Assembly (NCBI GenBank): GCA_028869355.1
Contig: JAGWSK010000052.1
Location: forward strand, 1 to 9,360
Reading direction: 5' to 3'
Length of the DNA: 9,360 bases
Source: Alphaproteobacteria bacterium
Lineage (GTDB): Bacteria > Pseudomonadota > Alphaproteobacteria > Micropepsales > Micropepsaceae
The position numbers and the translations under genes were made by a program. This document shows, piece after piece, positions 1 to 5,622 of this stretch. The notes beneath the pieces are model-generated. The model ran no database searches. It worked only from the letters and a program-made list of their open reading frames with translations, and was not told the DNA's origin. The first letter of the stretch is position 1, and each line of letters starts with the position of its first letter.

Positions 1-226
1 ATCGTCCCAGATAACCCGTCCTTTATCGGGCAGAGTGCTTAAGCCCGAGTTACAGCCAGAGCACAAATCTGTGGGACTTGCTGAACCCGGCGCCAAGGGC
101 AATCGGCTGGGCGGCAGGGAACCGCGCATTGAGCGACGACTGAAAGCACCTGTTAACCAATTTACGTTAAAGTGGTTAACCGGGTGATCGGGGAAGCCGA
201 TCAATCGCGGGCCAGGGGACGAAGAA
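1..226. other. Intergenic region upstream of ctrA
   Basis: I see no convincing gene here. The last 75 bases carry three TTAA tetramers (153-156, 167-170, 176-179) described separately. I found no GANTC methylation site in this stretch, unlike the classic Caulobacter ctrA P1 promoter. No clear -35/-10 pair can be defended. The window begins inside whatever lies upstream of ctrA. Confidence 0.6.
152..180. promoter_or_regulatory. Inverted CtrA-like half-sites in the ctrA promoter
   Basis: GTTAACCA at 152-159 and its perfect inverse TGGTTAAC at 173-180 flank a 13-base spacer containing a third TTAA (167-170). TTAACCA resembles the known CtrA half-site TTAACCAT. The spacings between TTAA tetramers (10, 5 and 19 bases) do not match the full TTAA-N7-TTAA box. 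The element ends 46 bases before the ctrA start codon, so autoregulation is a reasonable inference, not a demonstrated fact. Confidence 0.55.
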
Positions 227-919
227 ATGCGCGTGCTTTTGATTGAAGATGACAGCGCTGTTGCTCGGAGCATCGAACTGATGCTGCGCTCCGAGGGATT
301 TAATGTTTATGCGACCGATCTTGGCGAGGAAGGCATCGACCTCGGCAAACTCTATGATTACGACGTCATCGTGCTGGATCTGCAACTGCCCGATATGAGC
401 GGTTTCGAGGTTTTGCGCAACCTGCGCACGTCGAAGGTCCGCACGCCGGTCCTGATTCTTTCAGGTAACGCCATCATCGAAGCCAAGGTTAAAGCTTTGG
501 GCTTCGGCGCCGACGATTACATGACCAAGCCGTTCCACAAGGATGAACTGGTTGCCCGTATCCAGGCCGTTGTGCGGCGGTCAAAGGGCCATTCGCAATC
601 TGTGATCATTACCGGGCAGCTCGCGCTCAATCTCGACGAGAAAATCGTCGAAGCCAACGGCACCCGACTGCACTTGACCGGCAAAGAATACCAGATGCTG
701 GAACTGCTCTGCCTGCGCAAAGGCACGACTTTGACCAAGGAAATGTTCCTCAATCATCTCTACGGCGGAATGGAGGAACCGGAGCTCAAGATCATCGACG
801 TGTTTATCTGCAAACTGCGGAAGAAAATTGCCGACGCCTGCGGTGGACAGCACTACATCGAGACTGTGTGGGGTCGCGGATATGTCATGCGCGATCCGGA
901 CGAAAAGGTCGCCGCGTAA
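227..919 (+). CDS. ctrA: Cell-cycle response regulator CtrA
   Basis: This is an OmpR/PhoB-type DNA-binding response regulator that controls the cell cycle, division and motility genes in alphaproteobacteria. The receiver domain spans about residues 1-115, with the acidic pair D8/D9, phosphoacceptor D51, and K101 in the MTKPF motif. The winged-helix effector domain spans about 125-222, with the conserved LTGKEYQMLELL and ETVWGRGYVMRDP segments. At 230 residues it is close to the family length. The start is supported by the Shine-Dalgarno AGGGGA at 214-219, 7 bases before ATG. The protein ends in Ala-Ala, as does Caulobacter CtrA, where the C-terminal alanines are needed for ClpXP degradation. 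The upstream TTAA motifs suggest autoregulation. chpT, whose product passes phosphate to CtrA in the CckA-ChpT-CtrA relay, lies 0.5 kb away on the other strand. Confidence 0.97.
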   Translation: MRVLLIEDDSAVARSIELMLRSEGFNVYATDLGEEGIDLGKLYDYDVIVLDLQLPDMSGFEVLRNLRTSKVRTPVLILSGNAIIEAKVKALGFGADDYMTKPFHKDELVARIQAVVRRSKGHSQSVIITGQLALNLDEKIVEANGTRLHLTGKEYQMLELLCLRKGTTLTKEMFLNHLYGGMEEPELKIIDVFICKLRKKIADACGGQHYIETVWGRGYVMRDPDEKVAA

Positions 920-936
920 AAGGCAGCCACGAACGA

Positions 937-970
937 GAATGGCCGGTGCGGGTAGCCGCGCCGGCCATTC
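937..970. terminator. Bidirectional hairpin between ctrA and the response regulator
   Basis: GAATGGCCGG (937-946) pairs perfectly with CCGGCCATTC (961-970). Inside it, a T-G wobble and a further GCGG/CCGC stem (948-951 with 956-959) close on a 4-base GTAG loop. The stem is GC-rich and sits between the stops of two convergent genes (919 and 996), as a shared terminator would. There is no strong T-run on either side, so it may work as a transcript end-stabilising or weak intrinsic terminator. Confidence 0.7.
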
Positions 971-995
971 GCATTTCCAGGCCCTCGCAAATTGT

Positions 996-1364
996 TCAGG
1001 CGGCGAGTCCGACTTTGGCAAATTTGGCGCGCAGCGAGCGGGCGTCGAACGGTTTCAGCAGATAGGTATTGGCGCCTGCAGCACCAGCCTCGGTGATCTG
1101 CTGCATGTTTTTTTCCACCACGCAGATCACGATGACCGGCTTTGCACCGTGGGGCGCGCGACGTACTTCGGTCATGAAAGAGATCGCGCCGTTTTCCGGC
1201 AAATCCGCGTCGAGCAGAATCACATCGGGCATGGACCCGCGGCAATAATCCAGGGCGTCCAAGGCATTGCCGGCTTCCGCAACGGCGAAATCAAGTTCTT
1301 CTACCAGAAAACCCGCGACCTTTCGGACCAGCGGGCTGTCGTCGACAACCAGACAAGACCGCAT
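996..1364 (-). CDS. Single-domain response regulator beside chpT
   Basis: This 122-residue stand-alone CheY-like receiver has no output domain. It shows the acidic pair D8/D9, predicted phosphoacceptor D52 in ILLDADLP, and K104 in LLKPF. The position that is Thr or Ser in nearly all receivers (T87 of CheY) is Val82: the motif here is C-V-V-E where related proteins usually have C-T-T-E. A GTG at 1394 would add ten residues, but the ATG at 1364 matches where receivers of this family normally begin. Neither start has a strong ribosome site. It lies 70 bases downstream of chpT on the same strand, so it may be a ChpT partner or be co-transcribed with chpT. It does not look like CpdR, whose sequence differs around the phosphorylation site. 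Its exact role is unknown. Confidence 0.9.
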   Translation of the reverse strand: MRSCLVVDDSPLVRKVAGFLVEELDFAVAEAGNALDALDYCRGSMPDVILLDADLPENGAISFMTEVRRAPHGAKPVIVICVVEKNMQQITEAGAAGANTYLLKPFDARSLRAKFAKVGLAA

Positions 1365-1401
1365 CAAAAGTAAATCCGGTTTGCGCAAATGCACGATGCT
1401 T

Positions 1402-1414
1402 TAAATTGGTAAAC
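1402..1414 (-). promoter_or_regulatory. CtrA-like motif upstream of the small response regulator
   Basis: Read on the minus strand this is GTTTACCAATTTA. It differs by one base from GTTAACCAATTTA at 152-164 in the ctrA promoter. It lies 37 bases upstream of the response regulator start, within the 70-base gap after chpT. A further TTAA occurs at 1420-1423 and a GANTC site (GAATC, 1432-1436) overlaps the chpT stop codon. Common control with ctrA is an inference from the similarity. Confidence 0.4.
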
Positions 1415-1434
1415 AGACATTAAATTTTTTGGAA

Positions 1435-2052
1435 TCACTCGGCCGAAAGACGAACTTCTCCCATCGCCGCCACTGCCGACAATCGCGCACCGACGTGTTG
1501 CGCGAGCCGCGCTGTCAGATATGGCTGAATCGAACGGCCATCCAGACCAGCCGTTATTTCGCCCGCGAGCGCCCGTTCAGTCTCGGGTGAGAGGCGTACT
1601 ATGGGCCCGCGGCCGACGACGCTAAACCGGGGTTCCCTGGACCCTTCGGGACGTTGCACCGTCACCGTGCCGCCCCGCGGAAGGCAGTCGGTGACCAGCA
1701 TGACCGAGTTCATCAACAACTTTGCCCAGTCTTTTGCCCAGTACACGGATTCCAGATTCCACGCGAGCTGGATACGCCCACCATTCAACAGACCCGAGAC
1801 AATGCGGCCGACCTCTGCGAGGTCAAGTTCGGCTCCGGCTGAGCCGGCAGCGCCAAATGCCAGCCGCGCAAATTGCAAGCGTGCCGATGCCTGCTCAGCA
1901 CTGGCAGCCACCAGCCGCAGCGCATCTGCGCGCATGGCGACGTCGTTCTCATCCTCCAGCACTTCCAGACCGTTGACCACCGCCCCGACCGGGCTCACAA
2001 GGTCGTGGCAGAGCCGGGATACAAGCAGAGCGGCGATATCAATGTCGTCCAT
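1435..2052 (-). CDS. chpT: Histidine phosphotransferase ChpT
   Basis: ChpT passes phosphate from the hybrid kinase CckA to CtrA and CpdR in the alphaproteobacterial cell-cycle relay. The family signature is plain: SRLCHDLVSPVGAVVNGLE with predicted phosphorylated H16, followed by the LQFARLAFGAAGS helix of the DHp-like dimer (about residues 60-80). The rest is a degenerate ATPase-like domain (about 90-205) that does not need to bind ATP. The ATG at 2052 gives 205 residues and has a CAGGG ribosome site 8 bases upstream. An ATG at 2076 or a TTG at 2082 would add 8 or 10 residues and cannot be excluded. A CtrA-like box and two GANTC sites lie upstream. The small response regulator follows on the same strand, and ctrA converges on the pair. 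Confidence 0.93.
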   Translation of the reverse strand: MDDIDIAALLVSRLCHDLVSPVGAVVNGLEVLEDENDVAMRADALRLVAASAEQASARLQFARLAFGAAGSAGAELDLAEVGRIVSGLLNGGRIQLAWNLESVYWAKDWAKLLMNSVMLVTDCLPRGGTVTVQRPEGSREPRFSVVGRGPIVRLSPETERALAGEITAGLDGRSIQPYLTARLAQHVGARLSAVAAMGEVRLSAE

Positions 2053-2085
2053 GAGAGAAACCCTGCCCTGGAACATGGCCAACCC

Positions 2086-2111
2086 GAATCATGGTTTTCA
2101 AAATATGACTC
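2086..2111. promoter_or_regulatory. Two GANTC (CcrM-type) sites upstream of chpT
   Basis: GAATC at 2086-2090 and GACTC at 2107-2111 lie in the short gap between chpT and cysQ, close to the chpT start. In alphaproteobacteria GANTC adenines are methylated by CcrM, and hemimethylation can time transcription after replication. The motif occurs often by chance, so this is suggestive only because two sites adjoin a CtrA-like box. Confidence 0.4.
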
Positions 2112-2125
2112 TGGCCGCCTTGTCG

Positions 2126-2140
2126 TTAATGATTATTTAA
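2126..2140. promoter_or_regulatory. Exact TTAA-N7-TTAA CtrA box between chpT and cysQ
   Basis: TTAA at 2126-2129 and TTAA at 2137-2140 are separated by exactly seven bases, matching the classical CtrA recognition box. It is 73 bases upstream of the preferred chpT start and 15 bases upstream of the cysQ start. CtrA bound here could activate chpT and at the same time block or drive cysQ. No clear sigma-70-type -10/-35 pair was identified. Confidence 0.65.
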
Positions 2141-2155
2141 AATGTTGCGACGTGA

Positions 2156-2923
2156 ATGAGCGAATTGCCTTCGGTGTTTGCCTCCGCGCTGGCGGAAATC
2201 GCGCAGGACGCCGCAAAACTGGTGCTGCAGTATTCCGGGAAAGCCGCGCAGGTCCGCCGCAAATCTGATGCATCGCCTGTGACAGCGGCCGATGAGGCCG
2301 CAGAAGCTCTGATCCTTTCCCGCCTCAATGTGCTTGCGCCCGATGTGCCGGTCATTGCCGAAGAACAGATGGCAAGACAGGCTGTAGACACACCCGGCCG
2401 GCGATTTTTCCTCGTCGATCCATTGGATGGAACCGAGGACTTCATCAGCGGCGGTGAAGAATTCACGGTCAATATTGCGCTCATCGATGGTGGCGTTGCG
2501 GTTTGCGGCGCACTGACGGCACCCGCCAGGCATCGTGCGTTCGTGGGGGAAAAAGGTAAAGGGGCTTGGGAAATCAGCGAAGCAGGCGGAGCCCTCCGCA
2601 CGATCCGTGCGCGCCGGCCGCCAGCCGACGGAATGACGGTGCTGGTCAGCCGCAACCATGGGACAAGCGAGGCGCAGCTCTATGCCGGCGAACCCATTGC
2701 GCGCGTTCAGCCGATGTCGTCGTCATTGAAATTTGCCATCCTTGCGGCGGGTGAAGCCGATTTGTACCCGCGCCCGGGCCCGACAATGGAATGGGACACC
2801 GCCGCAGGCCAAGCCATTCTGGAGGCGGCAGGCGGCCAGGTATTGTCTGCGTCTGGGAAGATGTTTCGTTACGGAAAACCCGGTTTCAGGAATGGCGGCT
2901 TCATCGCACGCGGCTTGAACTAA
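2156..2923 (+). CDS. cysQ: CysQ-type 3'(2'),5'-bisphosphate nucleotidase
   Basis: This is a magnesium-dependent, lithium-sensitive-type phosphatase of the inositol monophosphatase superfamily. CysQ removes the 3' phosphate from adenosine 3',5'-bisphosphate, a by-product of sulfate assimilation, giving AMP. The metal-site signatures are in order: KSDASPVTAADE (36-47), the EE pair 69-70, DPLDGTED (88-95) with D88, D91 and T93, and MEWDTAAGQA (211-220) with D214. The SSSLKF segment (188-193) and YPRPGPT before the WDTAAG motif favour CysQ over plain inositol monophosphatases. At 255 residues it is of normal length. The ATG at 2156 has only a weak ribosome site and lies 15 bases after the CtrA-like box. 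Its stop overlaps the stop of the convergent next gene. Inositol monophosphatase activity remains an alternative. Confidence 0.9.
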   Translation: MSELPSVFASALAEIAQDAAKLVLQYSGKAAQVRRKSDASPVTAADEAAEALILSRLNVLAPDVPVIAEEQMARQAVDTPGRRFFLVDPLDGTEDFISGGEEFTVNIALIDGGVAVCGALTAPARHRAFVGEKGKGAWEISEAGGALRTIRARRPPADGMTVLVSRNHGTSEAQLYAGEPIARVQPMSSSLKFAILAAGEADLYPRPGPTMEWDTAAGQAILEAAGGQVLSASGKMFRYGKPGFRNGGFIARGLN

Positions 2924-3171
2924 CGATCGTAACCCTTGCGGTTGGACCAGAAAACCAACGCCATCAACCCGCCGCCGACCAACATCGAGAACACCGCACC
3001 GAGCACAAGTGCAATGCGGCCACTCTCATCCACGGCAGCATCGGTCAGATTCCAGCCCCAGAAGGCGAACCAAATGGCAAGCCCCAGCAAAACGCCCATG
3101 GCCGCAATCGCAATCCAGCCGCCAACCCCCAGCGCCTGATGTTTCCCTGCCGATTCATTGTCATTACCCAT
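2920..3171 (-). CDS. Small two-segment membrane protein, function unknown
   Basis: I do not recognise this 83-residue protein. It has a hydrophilic N-terminus (about 1-15), a hydrophobic helix at about 17-37 rich in Gly, Ala and Trp, an acidic loop (about 40-50), and a second hydrophobic helix at about 52-73, then a short basic tail. Two transmembrane helices with both ends in the cytoplasm is the likely topology. The ATG at 3171 is preferred because AGGAAGG lies 10 bases upstream; a TTG ten codons earlier is less likely. The stop codon TAG (2920-2922) overlaps the cysQ stop TAA (2921-2923) on the other strand. The promoter must lie in the 123-base gap shared with the divergent eipA gene. Confidence 0.75.
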   Translation of the reverse strand: MGNDNESAGKHQALGVGGWIAIAAMGVLLGLAIWFAFWGWNLTDAAVDESGRIALVLGAVFSMLVGGGLMALVFWSNRKGYDR

Positions 3172-3294
3172 AGAATGGTTGCCTTCCTGACGAATCCGCA
3201 AACACCTGCCCAGAAAAAGACGAAAACTGCTCCTCCTTATAGCCGTAAAGGCAACGTTTTGTGCGTTTAACGGCGAGCGTGATCGGAGGACGAG

Positions 3295-3867
3295 ATGAAT
3301 ATAGTGCGGATTTTTGGCGCGCTGCTCCTGTGTTTTTCAATTTCCGCGGCGATTGCCGCCGACCGTGATCCCCGGCAGGATCAGACCTACACACCCGACG
3401 AGATCATTCAGAAAGGGGCCGATTTCTTTGGCGTGACAACCGAATCCATGGCCAAGGCGATGGAACGGGTGTTTGCCAAATATGGCCGGCCGGATGCCTA
3501 TATCGAGGGCAGTGAAGGCTCCGGTGCCTTTATCGTTGGACTGCGCTACGGCGAGGGCCAGCTTTACATGAAGCAGAACTCCGCGCCCGTGAAGGTCTAT
3601 TGGCAGGGCCCCTCGGTCGGCTTTGACTATGGCGCAAATGCTTCCAAGGTGTTCACCCTGGTTTACAATCTTCGCGAGTCGGACAAGCTGTTCACCCGCT
3701 TTCCAGGCGTCGAAGGCAGTGCCTATCTGGTCGCAGGAATCGGCATCAATTATCAGCAGAGCGGCCGGATTATCCTTGCACCGATGCGAACCGGAGTGGG
3801 CCTCAGGGCCGGCGTGGACGCAGGCTATCTGTCCTACTCGCGGGAGCGGAACTGGATTCCGTTCTAA
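3295..3867 (+). CDS. eipA: EipA-like periplasmic protein (DUF1134)
   Basis: This 190-residue exported protein matches the DUF1134/EipA family, which supports cell envelope integrity in Brucella. The N-terminus is a signal peptide: a basic start, a hydrophobic core (about 6-18) and an AIA-A cleavage site near residue 21. The mature domain shows family landmarks: the YTPDEI segment, FFGVTTE, EGSEGSGAFIVGLRYGEGQLYMK, WQGPSVGFDYGAN, GVEGSAYLVAGIG, APMRTGVGLRAG and a terminal aromatic NWIPF. The start is set by GGAGG at 3285-3289, 5 bases before ATG. The next gene, on the other strand, begins its stop codon at 3868, directly abutting this TAA. Brucella eipA is reported to be CtrA-activated; only a single TTAAC (3267-3271) lies upstream here, so that control is not supported by a full box. 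Confidence 0.88.
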   Translation: MNIVRIFGALLLCFSISAAIAADRDPRQDQTYTPDEIIQKGADFFGVTTESMAKAMERVFAKYGRPDAYIEGSEGSGAFIVGLRYGEGQLYMKQNSAPVKVYWQGPSVGFDYGANASKVFTLVYNLRESDKLFTRFPGVEGSAYLVAGIGINYQQSGRIILAPMRTGVGLRAGVDAGYLSYSRERNWIPF

Positions 3868-4566
3868 CTAGCGCCAGTGCCAGTAGCGCCAGAACCTGAC
3901 GTGATGCGCATGGATGATAAACCGCAGTCCGTGTGCGAGGCCGAACACCACCAGCGCGAGCAGAACCGTTCCGATCAGCCCGATCGTTGAGCCGATGACG
4001 ATCGCGAGGCCGTCGCGCTCGATCAGGCCAAGGCCGATGAGCACGAGCCCGAGGGCAGGCAGGTTGTGGCCAAATGGTATGGGTAACGTAGAAACCGCCG
4101 CCAGAATCATGGCAATGGCGCCGACAAACCGTTCGGCGCGCGGACCCGTCACCCAGGCAATGCGGGGGCGCAGCAGGGCTTCGATCCAGGACAACACCGA
4201 TGCCACGCGCGGCGCCAATGCCTTGAGCCAGTGCGTCCCGATTTTACGCCGCCCCAGGAAGTCCGGCAGGATGAGGTGATTGGCCCCCATCATCAGCTGG
4301 ATCGCGAAGACCAGAGGCAGGATGCCAGTGGGCACGTTGCCGAACGGGACCGCCGACGGAAGAATGTTGGGCAGCGCGAATACGGCGATCAGGACACCCA
4401 ACCCGCGATCCCCCAACGCGGAGACCATGTCGCTGATGGTGGTTTCGTCGGGCGGCAGTTCGCGCGCGAACCGGCGCAGTAGCTCCGAGGTGCGCTCGGG
4501 AGGCGGCTCGTGTACCGAGCGCCCGGCGAGCGCAGCTTGGACGTCCGACTGTTGGCTCATCGTCAT
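3868..4566 (-). CDS. ExoD-family membrane protein
   Basis: This 232-residue integral membrane protein resembles the ExoD family, named for a rhizobial gene needed for exopolysaccharide production and alkaline tolerance; its biochemical function is not established. A cytoplasmic N-terminus (about 1-45) leads to hydrophobic segments at roughly 55-75, 80-100, 145-165, 168-183 and 185-210. The family-typical ALPNILPSAVPFGNVPTGI loop and STLPIPFGHNLPALGL loop are both present. The start is at an ATG ATG-type pair (4566 and 4560); no strong ribosome site is seen. The C-terminal tail is unusual, ending in a His/Trp/Arg-rich stretch, encoded over an imperfectly repeated TAGCGCCAG sequence. It ends directly against the eipA stop. 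A 186-base gap separates it from the dioxygenase gene upstream, so it need not be in that unit. Confidence 0.85.
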   Translation of the reverse strand: MTMSQQSDVQAALAGRSVHEPPPERTSELLRRFARELPPDETTISDMVSALGDRGLGVLIAVFALPNILPSAVPFGNVPTGILPLVFAIQLMMGANHLILPDFLGRRKIGTHWLKALAPRVASVLSWIEALLRPRIAWVTGPRAERFVGAIAMILAAVSTLPIPFGHNLPALGLVLIGLGLIERDGLAIVIGSTIGLIGTVLLALVVFGLAHGLRFIIHAHHVRFWRYWHWR

Positions 4567-4752
4567 GCGGAACGTGCCGCTGCTCCGTCGGGGACAGTCA
4601 CAGGCGCATCGGGACCAGGTTTCATGTTTCGCATGCGGTCGGAGGTCGGGCCCTTGTCGGGCGTAGTCCCAGACATAACGGCAAAGGTCGTCCAAGCCAA
4701 GCCAACCGGTCGTGAGGCGATGTGCACGGTTAACTCACCTGTGATTGAGCGG

Positions 4753-5619
4753 TTAACGAAACGGCTTATCACCGGCAATAACCGTCCGGTGCATGGTTCG
4801 TATGTCGGGATAGGAATACCCGCCGGTCGCGCGATGAATCACACAACGGTTATCCCACATCACCAAATCGCCATCCCGCCATTGATGGCGGTAGATGAAT
4901 TCATCGCGAACCTGATGTGCGATCAGGGAATCGAGGAGCTGGTCGGCTTCCGCCGCGCTCACGCCCTCGATTCCGATTGTAAATCGCGGTGACAGATATA
5001 GCGCCTTTTGGCCGGTCACCGGATGTGTACGGACGAGCGGCCAGATCTGATCGGGAATCGCTTTTTGCCGTTCGTAGAAATCCGCGCCGTCGGGACGGCG
5101 CGGCGAGACCTGCACGCGTTTGTTTTTCAGCTTTGACACGGCATGGATGCCGTTCAGATGCGCGATCCGGCCTTTCATTGGCTCCGGCAGCGCCTCATAG
5201 GCAGCCACCATGTCGGCGAATTCAGTATCCCCTCCGGTTAACGGATTCTTCACCGCAAATAGAATTGTTGCCATGCTGGGATATTCGCGGTGCGACGAAT
5301 CGGAGTGCCAGTAATCGCCGCCATCGATGAGACCAACCGGTTTGCCGTCCCGGACATCATTCGAAAGCACGAGCACTTCCGGACAACCATCGATTGTGTA
5401 ATGCGCGTTGAGTTGATCTTCGAGAGCTCCGAATCTCCGCGAGAAGGCGATCTGGCCGGCGGGCGTGAGCTGCTGGTCACGGATTGCAATCACTTTATGG
5501 ACGTGAAATGCATCACGAATCTGCGCGAATGCGGGAGCACCGAGGTGGTTGAGATCAACCCTGGTGACCTCGGCGCCCATGGTTCGGCCAAGTCTGCGAA
5601 TTTCCATCTCAAAGAACAT
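4753..5619 (-). CDS. TauD/TfdA-family Fe(II)/2-oxoglutarate dioxygenase
   Basis: This 288-residue enzyme belongs to the family that couples decarboxylation of 2-oxoglutarate to hydroxylation of a small acid. The ferrous-iron triad is visible: H105 and D107 in WHSDSS, and H262 in CVIHRATG. R274 in RTMHR aligns with the arginine that anchors 2-oxoglutarate in TauD, and R278 with a second active-site arginine. The GGDTEFADM segment (129-137) is typical. The ATG at 5619 is chosen by length. An ATG at 5607 is also possible, and neither has a strong ribosome site. It starts three bases after the stop of the molybdoenzyme gene (TGA-ACG-ATG spacing), so translation is likely coupled. The substrate is unknown. 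Taurine or 2,4-D cannot be assigned from sequence. Confidence 0.9.
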   Translation of the reverse strand: MFFEMEIRRLGRTMGAEVTRVDLNHLGAPAFAQIRDAFHVHKVIAIRDQQLTPAGQIAFSRRFGALEDQLNAHYTIDGCPEVLVLSNDVRDGKPVGLIDGGDYWHSDSSHREYPSMATILFAVKNPLTGGDTEFADMVAAYEALPEPMKGRIAHLNGIHAVSKLKNKRVQVSPRRPDGADFYERQKAIPDQIWPLVRTHPVTGQKALYLSPRFTIGIEGVSAAEADQLLDSLIAHQVRDEFIYRHQWRDGDLVMWDNRCVIHRATGGYSYPDIRTMHRTVIAGDKPFR

Positions 5620-5622
5620 CGT

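Noticed and set aside
996..1364. Assignment of the small response regulator as CpdR
   Set aside because: Its sequence around the phosphorylation site and C-terminus is of another receiver family; adjacency to chpT alone is not enough.
828..1373. A 181-codon plus-strand frame across the ctrA end and the small response regulator
   Set aside because: It runs over the terminator hairpin and antisense to a clear receiver domain; the translation has no family features.
2126..2659. Two long minus-strand frames antisense to cysQ
   Set aside because: cysQ carries every catalytic motif of its family on the plus strand, and the antisense translations are low-complexity and unlike any family I know.
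4731..4758. A TTAACTCA/TGAGCGGTTAA inverted repeat after the dioxygenase gene as a terminator or CtrA box
   Set aside because: The stem needs a 3-base bulge and is AT-rich, and the TTAA spacing is 19 bases, so neither a terminator nor a CtrA box is well supported.
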